64,000 bases of DNA, from NCBI GenBank assembly GCA_947628795.1, contig CANRBF010000006.1:1-64000 (forward strand), read 5' to 3'. Under the pieces are notes generated by a model that saw only the letters and a program-made list of their open reading frames with translations, ran no database searches and was not told the DNA's origin. The DNA is from an uncultured Monoglobus sp. (GTDB taxonomy: Bacteria > Bacillota > Clostridia > Monoglobales > Monoglobaceae). This document shows positions 39,629 to 48,116 of this stretch, piece by piece. The number at the start of each line of letters is the position of its first letter. Within the stretch, counting starts at the first letter, position 1. A program made the position numbers and the translations under genes.

Positions 39629-41884
39629 CTAATCATTGGTCGTTTCCGACTCGTCATATCTGAAATTAAGCGTCACGACCGTTCCCGGCTCGACCATGGT
39701 TCCCTCCACAGGCGACTGACCTATGCAGGTCGCGTTTTTGCCGAACTTGGAAACGCCTTTTATTCTTGCGTTCAGCCCGTTATTTTCAAGGGTCGCGTTG
39801 GCCGAGGCCGGAGTCTCTCCCGTCACATTCGGGACCGCCACAGTCCGCTCGGCTCCGCCGCTTTCGGTATACGCGACGATCGTGCTGCCCTGCGTTACTC
39901 TGGTGTGAGGCTTGGGGATCTGATCGACGACCGTATCTCCGTTTCCGCTGATCTTTATCACAAGTCCGTTCTCATCCGCCGCGATACCGGCGTCTGCCTT
40001 GCTCATTCCCGCCACATCGGGCACCTCAACATCTATATACTCCTCCTCGTCGGAATTATACATGGGTTCGACTCCCAGATACTGCAAAGTCTCGCCCAGA
40101 ATATCGCGCACGACCGGAGCCGCTATCTGTCCGCCGTAATAGCTGTCGCCGTTCGGCTCATCCATAATGACCAGACACAGCACGCGCGGATCGTCAGCCG
40201 GAGCGAATCCGATAAACGAGGCGATATATTTTCCGTTTCCTCTGGGAATTTTTTCGGAAGTTCCGGTCTTGCCGGCTATTCTGTATCCCGCGAGATACGC
40301 GTTTTTGCCGCCGCCCTCGGAAACGACCGATTCGAGGATCTTGCACATTTCCTCGCTGGTCTCTTTAGAGATTACCTGGCGCACGATCTCGGGCTCGGTG
40401 CTTTCAACGATCCCCATATCGGAATTAACTATCTGCTTTACGATATGCGGTTTCATCAATGTGCCGCCGTTAGCGACCGCACTGACCGCCGCGGCCATTT
40501 GAAGAGGCGTGACCGTTATGGACTGACCGAACGACTCGGTGGCAAGGTCCACGTCGCTCATGCTGGCGTCGTATCCCATACCCGCGGCCTCACCGGGTAT
40601 CTCGATCCCGGTTTTGCTTAAAAAGCCGAACGCCTTTACTCCGCTTACAAATCTTTCCTTGCCGATTTTTTGGCCTATCTGAATAAACGCCGGGTTGCAG
40701 GAATTCTGCACCGCCTGCGAAAAATCCTGTGTGCCGTGGCCCGAGGTGTTTGCGCAGTTTATGGTTCTGTCCGCCACCTGATACGAGCCGCCGCATGTAA
40801 ACATATCGGTCAGCGCGCAGGCGCGCGTATCAAGCGCGATCGACGCGGTTACCGACTTGAACGTCGAGCCGGGCTCGTACGAGTCGACCACCGCCTTGTT
40901 TCGGCGCACCGTCTGCATTACCTCTCCCAGCTTTTCATTATACTCCTCGCCTTCCAATTTTTCAAGCTCTTGTTCAATATCCGGATATTTTTCTTTAATG
41001 GCGTCGGTAATTTCAAAGGGCTCGTTCAGATTATAGTCCGGTTCGGTGCACATCGCGAGAATTTCGGCTGTATCGACGTCCATAACTATCGCCGCGGCCC
41101 CCTCGGCCAATCTGTTGTCCGCCGCCGCCGCTTCCAGATTTTTCTGAGCATAGTTCTGGATCGTCTCGTCTATCGTGAGCACAACGCTGTTGCCGTCCTG
41201 AGCGGCGATATAGTTTTCATATCCGCTGTTTCCCTCAAGGCCAGTGGACTGCTGCGCGGAAACGACTCTTCCGGGCACTCCGCTGAGCTGATCGTCGTAT
41301 ATGCTCTCGATACCCTCAAGGCCCTGATTGTCTGTTCCGCAAAATCCTATGACCTGCGCGGCAAAATTGTTATACGGATAGTAACGCTTCACATCCTCGG
41401 TAAACACAACGCCGCTCAAATCGACCGACTTCACATATTCGCGCAGAGTATCGGCGACCTCTTTGTCCACCTTCTTTTTCAGAGTCTCGCTTTGTATCTT
41501 TTTGTCTATCTTGTCCTTGACAGTCTCCATATCCATATCGAGAATATCGCCGATGTTCTTAGCCACATTATCCACGCTGAGATTCTTATCCTCAATGGAC
41601 TTTCTGACTACATCGGGGCTGATGCTTATCGACTCAACGGTTATGTTTGACGCCAGTATCTTATAGTTTCGGTCATATATATTTCCACGTTTCGCGCTCA
41701 CAGTGTTGTCGCTGGTCTGCTGGTCCAAAGCCTGCCGCGACAGATCTTTGCCGCGCACGATCTGGATCCATCCTACGCGCAAACAAAGCAGAACCATTAA
41801 AAACGCAAAGGCAGCGGCTATAAAAATAAGTCTGCCGCTTGTTCCGCTTTTCTTTTTTGCTTTTTTTGCTTTTTTCGCCGCCAT
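39629..41884 (-). CDS. spoVD: SpoVD/FtsI-type penicillin-binding protein with two PASTA domains
   Basis: A 751-residue class B PBP. A single N-terminal membrane anchor (about 17-37) is followed by the dimerisation domain. The transpeptidase domain (about 290-620) has the active Ser in YEPGSTFKSVTA, a QNSCNP motif and KTGTSEK. Two C-terminal PASTA repeats follow (from EVPDVAGMSKADAG and VAVPNVTGETPASA). It cross-links septal or spore-cortex peptidoglycan and pairs with the SEDS protein. PASTA domains mark the SpoVD/PBP2B group of Firmicutes. GGAGG lies seven bases before the ATG. Confidence 0.94.
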   Translation of the reverse strand: MAAKKAKKAKKKSGTSGRLIFIAAAFAFLMVLLCLRVGWIQIVRGKDLSRQALDQQTSDNTVSAKRGNIYDRNYKILASNITVESISISPDVVRKSIEDKNLSVDNVAKNIGDILDMDMETVKDKIDKKIQSETLKKKVDKEVADTLREYVKSVDLSGVVFTEDVKRYYPYNNFAAQVIGFCGTDNQGLEGIESIYDDQLSGVPGRVVSAQQSTGLEGNSGYENYIAAQDGNSVVLTIDETIQNYAQKNLEAAAADNRLAEGAAAIVMDVDTAEILAMCTEPDYNLNEPFEITDAIKEKYPDIEQELEKLEGEEYNEKLGEVMQTVRRNKAVVDSYEPGSTFKSVTASIALDTRACALTDMFTCGGSYQVADRTINCANTSGHGTQDFSQAVQNSCNPAFIQIGQKIGKERFVSGVKAFGFLSKTGIEIPGEAAGMGYDASMSDVDLATESFGQSITVTPLQMAAAVSAVANGGTLMKPHIVKQIVNSDMGIVESTEPEIVRQVISKETSEEMCKILESVVSEGGGKNAYLAGYRIAGKTGTSEKIPRGNGKYIASFIGFAPADDPRVLCLVIMDEPNGDSYYGGQIAAPVVRDILGETLQYLGVEPMYNSDEEEYIDVEVPDVAGMSKADAGIAADENGLVIKISGNGDTVVDQIPKPHTRVTQGSTIVAYTESGGAERTVAVPNVTGETPASANATLENNGLNARIKGVSKFGKNATCIGQSPVEGTMVEPGTVVTLNFRYDESETTND

Positions 41885-42093
41885 ACGCTTTCCTCCATAA
41901 ATCCAATAAGGCGACCGTGCGCGGCCGCCGTTTTTTTGAGTAAACGCTGATCCGTACCGCTCCGCTGCCTGACATGGCCGATTTAATCAGCACTCGCCCG
42001 AACACACGCCGATCAACCGACGTTTACTTGGAAAGTTTATTTCAAGTTTCACTGCTTTAGAACAGTTCGGTTATATAAAATCCGAAACCGACG

Positions 42094-42915
42094 CTATTTT
42101 GATGATGAAGATTTGACTACCTCGTCGCCCGCACCCATATCAACATAAAAAATTTGTGACGAGTCGGGATTGATCATTCCCAATCGGTTCTTCGCGTAGG
42201 TTTCAAGATTTCCGAGCTCGATAGACCTGTCTATGTTCGATCGGATACTCTCGTTTGTCACAAGTATTCCGGACAGGTCGTTATTCAGTTTTTCGATCTC
42301 TCTGTTTTTTCCGAAGATCGCTGTCTGTCTGTATATCATAACCGCGCTGAGCAGAAATATGAATCCGATAACCCCGATCATTTTCATTCTGGCCCGCACC
42401 TTTTTGCGCCCCTCCTCGCGCTGCTCGCGCGTGAGGATCCGTCTTTGCGCCGGCCCGGTATCGCTAGTTCCGGGTCGCGTTTCCCTCGCGGGATGATCGT
42501 AGTTCCGTCTCGGCGGCGCCGCCTGCGGATAATCGGTATATGCCCCGTATCTCTGCGTCGAATAACCCGAAACCCGCGGGTCTCTGTCGGGATAAGACCG
42601 AACAGGCGCCGAATAATTCGCTCCGTTATAGCCCGTGTATCCGTTATATCCGCCCGCGCCGTTGTACGAGCCGCTCGAATACCGACGGCTGTCTGACGCG
42701 TGGCGTCCGGCTTGAGTATTATCGACGTAACGGGAACGCTGCGAAGTACGCGCGGTATACGCGCGTCTCGGATCCTCTGTCCGTTTTTGATTATCATATC
42801 TGTTATCGTATCGGGACGGCGCGGCTGCCCGGTATTCGTTTCGATAACTGTAATTTCGATTCGGCGCCGACTGACGCCTATACGACTCTCTTTGCTTGGT
42901 TGGCACCTGCCCCAT
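42094..42915 (-). CDS. ftsL: FtsL/DivIC-like division protein with long Arg/Tyr-rich N-terminus
   Basis: A 273-residue protein at the ftsL position between rsmH and the PBP gene. The first about 160 residues are low complexity, rich in Arg, Tyr, Ser, Gly and Asn (YNGAGGYNGYTGYNGANYSA). A basic stretch (REQREEGRKKVRARMK) leads to one membrane segment (IGVIGFIFLLSAVMIYRQTA) and a short extracellular coiled coil ending LETYAKNRLGMINPDSSQIF, as in FtsL/DivIC. Typical FtsL has about 110 residues, so the extension is unusual. GTG at 42906 is an alternative start, because AAAGGG lies too near the ATG at 42915. Confidence 0.72.
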   Translation of the reverse strand: MGQVPTKQRESYRRQSAPNRNYSYRNEYRAAAPSRYDNRYDNQKRTEDPRRAYTARTSQRSRYVDNTQAGRHASDSRRYSSGSYNGAGGYNGYTGYNGANYSAPVRSYPDRDPRVSGYSTQRYGAYTDYPQAAPPRRNYDHPARETRPGTSDTGPAQRRILTREQREEGRKKVRARMKMIGVIGFIFLLSAVMIYRQTAIFGKNREIEKLNNDLSGILVTNESIRSNIDRSIELGNLETYAKNRLGMINPDSSQIFYVDMGAGDEVVKSSSSK

Positions 42916-42930
42916 CCCTTTCGATAAATT

Positions 42931-43866
42931 TTAAAGTTTTCTCGCGGCTCTCAGCTTGGCGCTGTGGGCGCGGTTGTTTTTTTCGAGCTCGTCCGCCGCC
43001 GCGGTTATCGGCTTGCGGTTCACAAGCTCTATTTTCGGTTTGTTTCCGCAGACGCACACCGGGAAATCCTTCGGACACGTGCATCCGGTTTTGAGCTTAT
43101 TAAATGTATTTTTAACTATCCGGTCCTCCAAAGAATGGAATGTTATGACCGCCAGAACTCCGCCGGGTCTCAGCGCTTCGATAAAATCCTCAAGGGCTTT
43201 GTCAAGTCCTTTGAGCTCGCCGTTGACCTCGATCCTGATCGCCTGAAAGCTCCGCTTCGCGGGGTGCTTGTCCCCATAGCGCTTTTGCGGCGGAAACGAG
43301 TACTTTATTATGTCGCTCAGCTCGATCGTGGTTTCTATCGGCTTTTTCTCACGAGCCTTCACGATCGAGCGCGCAATTTTCGCCGCGTTTTTTTCCTCTC
43401 CGTATTCTCTGAGTATCCGATGCAGCTCCTCTTCGGAATATGTGTTGACGACATCAGCCGCGGTCAGAATATCCTCTCGGTCCATTCTCATGTCAAGAGG
43501 CGCGTCCATATTGTAGCTGAAGCCGCGCCCGGCTTCGTCGAGCTGGTGAGACGACACTCCCAGATCCAAAACTGCGCCGTCGATTTTTTCAACGCCCAAA
43601 CTTTCAAGTATCGCTTTTATATTAAAGAAATTGTCGTGTCGGATTATAACTTCGCAATTATATTTTCGGAGCCGCTCTTTCGCAGCCTCCAACGCTTCAA
43701 GATCTCGGTCTATCCCGATCAAAGTTCCGTTTTCGCCGAGCTTCTCGCAAATAAGCGACGCGTGTCCGCCGCCTCCGAGCGTGCCGTCCGCGTAAACGCC
43801 GCCGGGCCTTATGCCGAGCATTCTGACGCTCTCGTCGGGCAGCACGGAAATATGATTAAATTCCAT
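42931..43866 (-). CDS. rsmH: 16S rRNA cytosine-N4 methyltransferase RsmH
   Basis: A 311-residue SAM methyltransferase that modifies C1402 (E. coli numbering) of 16S rRNA. HISVLPDESVRML, the SAM motif YADGTLGGGGHASLI, DLGVSSHQLDEAGRGFSY and AVITFHSLEDRIVK are characteristic. It follows mraZ by two bases, the usual order. It was formerly called MraW. Its C-terminus carries a Cys-x-Cys loop region (CTCPKDFPVCVCG) as seen in Firmicutes. Confidence 0.95.
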   Translation of the reverse strand: MEFNHISVLPDESVRMLGIRPGGVYADGTLGGGGHASLICEKLGENGTLIGIDRDLEALEAAKERLRKYNCEVIIRHDNFFNIKAILESLGVEKIDGAVLDLGVSSHQLDEAGRGFSYNMDAPLDMRMDREDILTAADVVNTYSEEELHRILREYGEEKNAAKIARSIVKAREKKPIETTIELSDIIKYSFPPQKRYGDKHPAKRSFQAIRIEVNGELKGLDKALEDFIEALRPGGVLAVITFHSLEDRIVKNTFNKLKTGCTCPKDFPVCVCGNKPKIELVNRKPITAAADELEKNNRAHSAKLRAARKL

Positions 43867-43868
43867 AT

Positions 43869-44276
43869 TTATATAAGCTCATGCTCCTCCATAATCTTCC
43901 CGATATTCTCGGCGCTGTATTCATCATCTTCAAAATATTCCTTCCACGCGTCTCTGTTCCAGATCTCAACATGTCTGAAAGTTCCGACGACCGCTATCTC
44001 CTTCTTGAGCCCCAGATATTCGCGCAGATCGGGCGGTATTACCACTCTTCCCTGAGTGTCAAGCTCGCACTCCTTAGAGCCCGAGGTGAAAAACAGCAGT
44101 TTTTTTCTCTCTTTTATCTTATTGAGAAAACCTTCCCATTCGGAGCGCGGATAGAGGGCGATACAGTTGACGCCCTTGGCAACGACGAATGTCTGACCAA
44201 GCTCCGCGCGGAAACCCGCGGGAACATTAACTCTGAACTTAGCGTCCACAGTCTGTAAATATTCGCCAATAAACAT
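43869..44276 (-). CDS. mraZ: Transcriptional regulator MraZ
   Basis: A 135-residue protein with two tandem AbrB-like half domains. The first (FIGEYLQTVDAKFRVNVPAG) and the second (CELDTQGRVVIPPDLREYLG) each carry the D/GxxGR-type turn. In several bacteria MraZ forms a ring, binds 10-base-spaced repeats at its own promoter and represses the dcw cluster. The ATG at 44276 follows GGAGG by nine bases. The matching repeats and promoter lie about 500 bases upstream. Confidence 0.94.
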   Translation of the reverse strand: MFIGEYLQTVDAKFRVNVPAGFRAELGQTFVVAKGVNCIALYPRSEWEGFLNKIKERKKLLFFTSGSKECELDTQGRVVIPPDLREYLGLKKEIAVVGTFRHVEIWNRDAWKEYFEDDEYSAENIGKIMEEHELI

Positions 44277-44300
44277 GTCGTCGCTCCTCCTTCGTCGCAA

Positions 44301-44760
44301 ATTTCTCCGCTTATCGTAAAATACGCAAGCGTATTTTACTCACCGCTACGAATTTGCTCCTCTTTCCCACAAAACGCACTCCGTTGGCGCTTTGCGGGAG
44401 CCCTGCGCGCTCTGCGCGCTGTCTCGCCTCTTGGCTCGTTCCGACGCAAGCGTCGGAAGCTTCGCCTTGCCGGCAGCCGCTCCTCTTCCCACAAAACGCA
44501 CTCCGTTGGCGTTTTGCGGGAGCCCTATTTACTATTCGCTAATTGCTAATCACTATGTTGCGGGAGCCCTTCTATCTCGCTTATCGAAAATCCCGCTTCA
44601 AGGCTTTGGCTCCCCTTCCTTTAGGAGGGGATAATCAGCAAGCTTGCTTGCGGGTTCAAAGCTATCTTTCAAAATTGCTTGCAATTTTGACCAAGAGCTT
44701 CCTTAATGCTGTCTGCGGTTTATCCGCAGACTGAGGGGGAGGAATATTCCCGCCTCGCCT
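44301..44760. repeat. Repeat block separating mraZ from its promoter
   Basis: In order: a GTAAAATACGC palindrome (44318-44341); two copies of CGCACTCCGTTGGCG with GCGGGAGCCCT (44368-44402 and 44491-44525), one with a CGACGCAAGCGTCG palindrome between; a heptad repeat (44527-44556); and the 75-base element 44633-44707, matching 25947-26021. No gene is credible. Confidence 0.72.
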
Positions 44761-44793
44761 ATTCGATACATTTCGATACATTTCGATACACTT
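44761..44793. promoter_or_regulatory. Three 10-base direct repeats, likely MraZ operator
   Basis: TTCGATACAT is repeated three times head to tail on the plus strand (44762-44790). On the minus strand this reads AAAGTGTATC, GAAATGTATC, GAAATGTATC, starting at the predicted transcription start. The period of ten and the AAAGTGT-like core resemble MraZ-binding repeats known from Mollicutes. Confidence 0.6.
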
Positions 44794-44799
44794 TTCTTT

Positions 44800-44828
44800 A
44801 TTTTACTACATCTCGCGACAATATGCAA
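44800..44828 (-). promoter_or_regulatory. Likely promoter of the mraZ/dcw cluster
   Basis: TTGCAT (44828-44823) and TAAAAT (44805-44800) on the minus strand with a 17-base spacer, about 525 bases before mraZ. The three repeats lie directly at its start site. Confidence 0.6.
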
Positions 44829-44848
44829 GTGTTTTTTGCAGAATTATT

Positions 44849-44877
44849 ACAATTTTTTAAAAAAGATAATATAATCG
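44849..44877 (+). promoter_or_regulatory. Possible promoter upstream of spmA
   Basis: TTACAA and TATAAT separated by 17 bases on the plus strand at about this position. It would give a leader of about 220 nt. The expected SigE-type promoter for a spore maturation operon was not clearly recognised in 44880-45100, a stretch without a gene. Confidence 0.4.
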
Positions 44878-45104
44878 TATTTTGTAATATCAAGCGGGCA
44901 ATTATACCTCGAAAAAGCGGAATTTATCGCTCATTCTCGGAATATACTGTGCAATATATCTGTAATATTACATAACAAAACACCGCTGTCTTTTTCGTAA
45001 TTATACAGCGTTTCGCGGGATAAAAAACGTGAATTTTGAGAACCGTGGCTTACAAAAAGTTAAAAATAATATTACAAATTGATAAAAAAACGGGGTGATA
45101 CAAA

Positions 45105-45680
45105 ATGATGAATTATATATGGGGCGGAATGATAATAATTTCTCTGGTCGTGTCGGTCTTCACGGGGCGGGTCGAGCAGATAGCGGCGGCCGCGGTAAGC
45201 GGCGCGGGCGAGGCGGTTAACCTCACGGTGTCGCTGCTGGGGATCATGTGTCTGTGGACGGGAATTTCAAAAATAGGAGAAGAAGCCGGCCTGATAAAAA
45301 TTATCGCCAAGGCGATGAGCCCCGTGCTGCGCCGCCTGTTTCCCCGGCTCAAGCCGGACAGCGAGGCCTTCGGCGGGATCGTGATGAATATTGTGGCAAA
45401 CCTTCTGGGCATGGGAAACGCCGCCACGCCTCTCGGCATAAGCGCGGTGCGCAAGCTTAACGAGCTGAACCGCGACAAAAAACAAGCCACAAACGAGATG
45501 TGTATGCTGGTCGTGCTGAACACCGCCTCGCTGCAGCTTATACCCACAACTCTGATCTCGCTGCGGCAAAGCTGCGGCGCCCAAAGTCCGGGCGAAGTTA
45601 TCCCGGCGATCTGGATCTGCGAGATATGCGCCCTCGCTGTCGGCATCACGGCGGTAAAGCTCTTGGAAAAGAAATTTTAA
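45105..45680 (+). CDS. spmA: Spore maturation protein A
   Basis: A 191-residue membrane protein of the nucleoside-recognition (Gate) domain family with about four helices. Signatures are GEAVNLTVSLLGIMCLWTGI, NIVANLLGMGNAATPLGI and VVLNTASLQLIPTTLISLR. In Bacillus SpmA and SpmB are needed for proper spore core dehydration. It is followed by spmB after 19 bases, as in other spore formers. GGGGTGATA precedes the start; a second ATG follows immediately. Confidence 0.94.
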   Translation: MMNYIWGGMIIISLVVSVFTGRVEQIAAAAVSGAGEAVNLTVSLLGIMCLWTGISKIGEEAGLIKIIAKAMSPVLRRLFPRLKPDSEAFGGIVMNIVANLLGMGNAATPLGISAVRKLNELNRDKKQATNEMCMLVVLNTASLQLIPTTLISLRQSCGAQSPGEVIPAIWICEICALAVGITAVKLLEKKF

Positions 45681-45699
45681 CAAACAAGGTGATGAAAAC

Positions 45700-46221
45700 A
45701 TGGAGCTGATCTCGGCATACTCTGTGCCCTTTTTTATATTTATATTTCTGATGTACGGCTTTATCAAAAAAACGGATATCTACGACGCTTTCACTTTAGG
45801 CGCGAAAAACGGCCTCGAATCCGTATTTAACATAATCCCGTCGCTCGTCGGTCTGATGGCGGCGATATATATGTTCCGCGAAAGCGGCTGCCTTGATCTC
45901 ATCGCGAAAGCCGCCAAGCCTCTGACCGATCTCATACATATGCCGTCCGAGCTGGTGCCGCTCGGGCTGCTGCGCCCGGTGTCGGGCAGCGCGTCGCTTG
46001 CTCTGGTGACCGATATTTTCAAAAACTCGGGCCCCGACTCGGTTCAGGGAAAGATCGCCTCGATAATGATGGGCTCAACCGAGACCACTTTTTACACAAT
46101 AGCGGTATATTTCGGCAGCGCGGGGATAAAAAACGTGCGCCACACGCTTTTCGCCGCCCTCGCCGCCGACCTCACCGGCATACTGATGTCGGTAGCCTTA
46201 GTGCAGTTTTTCGGATTTTAA
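45700..46221 (+). CDS. spmB: Spore maturation protein B
   Basis: A 173-residue membrane protein, the partner of SpmA, with the same Gate fold. Signatures include LGAKNGLESVFNIIPSLVGL, GLLRPVSGSASLALVTDIF and MMGSTETTFYTIAVYFG. Length and order match the family. Its stop codon overlaps that of the convergent symporter gene (46218-46221), leaving no room for a separate terminator. Confidence 0.94.
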   Translation: MELISAYSVPFFIFIFLMYGFIKKTDIYDAFTLGAKNGLESVFNIIPSLVGLMAAIYMFRESGCLDLIAKAAKPLTDLIHMPSELVPLGLLRPVSGSASLALVTDIFKNSGPDSVQGKIASIMMGSTETTFYTIAVYFGSAGIKNVRHTLFAALAADLTGILMSVALVQFFGF

Positions 46222-47570
46222 AGCTTAATGACGCCCATCGCGTTCAGCACCGAGGATATAAGTATCGCTGCTATCAGCACCGGCGCGATATATTTTATCA
46301 TAACGTTAAACATTTTTTCGCGCTTGAATTTAGACGACAGCTTCACCTCGTCGGCTATAACGTTCACGCCGATGACCCACGCAACAAACACGCAGGTAAG
46401 CAGCGCCAGGATCGGCATAAGCACGGAATTTGTGATAAAGTCCATAATGTCGAGTATCGTCATGCCGCCAACCGTGACGTCGCTCCACACGCTGTAGCCC
46501 AATATCGGCGGAACACCCAGCAAAAACGAGCAGATACCCGCGCCGATAGTTGTTTTTGTTCTTCCCCAGCCGAATCTGTCGCAAAGTGATGACACTATCG
46601 CCTCAAGTATCGAGATCGACGAGGTGAGCGCAGCAAGCAGCACCAGGATAAAGAAGGCGGAGCCGATAAGCGTTGACATCCCCATGCTGTCGAAAACCTT
46701 AGGCAGCGTTATGAACATCAGACCGGGACCCGCGCCCAGAGCCGACTCGTCGCCGCCCGAGAACGCGAACACCGCGGGAATTATCATAAGCGCCGCAAGT
46801 ATGGCTATGCCCGTGTCGAATATCTCAATGCGGCCCACGTTTTTTTCAAGGTCGCTGTTTTTGGGCAGATACGAGCCGTAGGCTATCATGATTCCCATAG
46901 CCAGCGACAGCGAGTAGAACATTTGGCCCAGCGCCGCCAGTATGGCCGACACCGAAAAATGCTTAAAATCGGGCACAAACAAATATTTAAGACCCACAAG
47001 CGAGCCCGGCAGCGTGATCGAGTAGACCGCGACGGCTATCGCCAAGATTATCAGCAGCGGCATGAGTATCGTGCTGACCCTTTCGACGCCGCCTTGAACT
47101 CCGCGCATGATAACGGCCGTGGTGACAAACGAGAATATAAACTGGAACAGCAGCTGCTGTCCGGGCGACGCCAGCATAGCGTCAAAAAATCCGTCGCCCG
47201 CGGCCTGCGCGTGTCCGCCCGTGACAAACGTCACGGCGTACTTTATGACCCAGCCGCCTATAACGTTGTAGTACGGCAGGATTATCGCGGGCACTATCGT
47301 GGCGATAACGCCGAGGAACGCCCATTTTCTGCTGAGCTCGCCGAATGCCGAAAGCGCGCTCTTGCCCGTTTTTCTGCCGATCGCGTTCTCGGCTATCATC
47401 AGCGTGTAACCGAACGACAGCACCAACAGAATATAAAACAACAGAAACAGACCGCCGCCGTATTTCGCGGTCAGGTACGGGAACCTCCAGATATTGCCCA
47501 GACCCACTGCGGAACCCGCCGCGGCCAGAACAAATCCGAGACCGTGCGAAAATTTACCCCTGTTTTTCAT
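46218..47570 (-). CDS. Sodium-dependent transporter, NSS (LeuT-like) family
   Basis: A 450-residue secondary transporter with about 12 membrane helices. The helix 1 signature HGLGFVLAAAGSAVGLGNIWRFPYL contains the unwound sodium- and substrate-binding region. It would import an amino acid or similar solute with sodium; the substrate cannot be read from sequence. The start at 47570 follows GGGGG by seven bases. It is monocistronic and convergent with spmB. Confidence 0.9.
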   Translation of the reverse strand: MKNRGKFSHGLGFVLAAAGSAVGLGNIWRFPYLTAKYGGGLFLLFYILLVLSFGYTLMIAENAIGRKTGKSALSAFGELSRKWAFLGVIATIVPAIILPYYNVIGGWVIKYAVTFVTGGHAQAAGDGFFDAMLASPGQQLLFQFIFSFVTTAVIMRGVQGGVERVSTILMPLLIILAIAVAVYSITLPGSLVGLKYLFVPDFKHFSVSAILAALGQMFYSLSLAMGIMIAYGSYLPKNSDLEKNVGRIEIFDTGIAILAALMIIPAVFAFSGGDESALGAGPGLMFITLPKVFDSMGMSTLIGSAFFILVLLAALTSSISILEAIVSSLCDRFGWGRTKTTIGAGICSFLLGVPPILGYSVWSDVTVGGMTILDIMDFITNSVLMPILALLTCVFVAWVIGVNVIADEVKLSSKFKREKMFNVMIKYIAPVLIAAILISSVLNAMGVIKL

Positions 47571-47603
47571 AACATAACCCCCAAATTTTTGTGATTTTAT
47601 TCG

Positions 47604-47632
47604 ATTATAGCAGGAAAATATCAAAATGTAAA
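47604..47632 (-). promoter_or_regulatory. Promoter of the sodium symporter gene
   Basis: TTTACA (47632-47627) and TATAAT (47609-47604) on the minus strand with a 17-base spacer. Confidence 0.78.
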
Positions 47633-47683
47633 CACTTTTTTGATATTATGAAGTAAATTTTTTTCGGCGAAAATTCAAAGCTT

Positions 47684-47712
47684 TTGACAAAACCGAAATT
47701 TAATGATAAAAT
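47684..47712 (+). promoter_or_regulatory. Promoter of the 70-residue protein gene
   Basis: TTGACA (47684-47689) and TAAAAT (47707-47712) with a 17-base spacer. Confidence 0.78.
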
Positions 47713-47745
47713 AAATATATCAAACCTTTATCGGGAGATGATCTT

Positions 47746-47958
47746 ATGAAATTATTTAAAAAGCAAAAGACCGAGCCTATCCCCGAGGGCTACACCGCCG
47801 ACTCTGTCAGGATCGAGAAAAGCACCTGCACCGGAGAGCGCACTATCGGATTTTACAACCCCAAAGACAAAAAGCTCGTCGGCGCCGAGCTGGTCCGCAC
47901 CGACGCCGATATCACCGCCTTCCGCCAAAAATACGGCATAAAACAAATGAGCAAGTAG
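47746..47958 (+). CDS. Small basic protein of unknown function
   Basis: A 70-residue protein with its own consensus promoter and a GGGAGATG site before the ATG, so it is likely real. The N-terminus is basic (MKLFKKQK). The middle is KSTCTGERTIGFYNPKDKKL and the end FRQKYGIKQMSK. One Cys; no membrane segment or known motif. It is monocistronic between the symporter and the glycolytic operon and is followed by repeats. Confidence 0.75.
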   Translation: MKLFKKQKTEPIPEGYTADSVRIEKSTCTGERTIGFYNPKDKKLVGAELVRTDADITAFRQKYGIKQMSK

Positions 47959-48075
47959 AGGCAACGCAGTGATTAGCGATTAGCGAATAGTTATTAGGAT
48001 ACCCCCTCAGTCGCCTTCGGCGACAGCTCCCCCGAGGGGGCGCCTCTCAAATTTGCCCCACACCGCAGGGGCGGG
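47959..48075. repeat. Heptad plus CCCTCAG palindromic repeat
   Basis: GTGATTAGCGATTAGCGAAT and TAG heptads (47970-47998) are followed by CCCCCTCAG, the hairpin GTCGCC-TTC-GGCGAC and CTCCCCCGAGGGGGCGCC (48003-48043). It is the same composite as at 52.7, 58.8 and 61.1 kb. Confidence 0.8.
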
Positions 48076-48080
48076 CATAC

Positions 48081-48107
48081 AAAAAGGCGCGGATCATGAC
48101 CCGCGCC
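48081..48107 (-). terminator. Terminator of the pgk-tpiA-gpmI operon
   Basis: On the minus strand GGCGCGG-GTCATGAT-CCGCGCC followed by TTTTTG, ten bases after the gpmI stop. Confidence 0.85.
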
Positions 48108-48116
48108 GCCAATTTT

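Noticed and set aside
44761-44793. Replication-origin iteron or DnaA boxes
   Set aside because: Three 10-base repeats lie at a promoter start near mraZ; no DnaA box (TTATNCACA) or origin genes are nearby.
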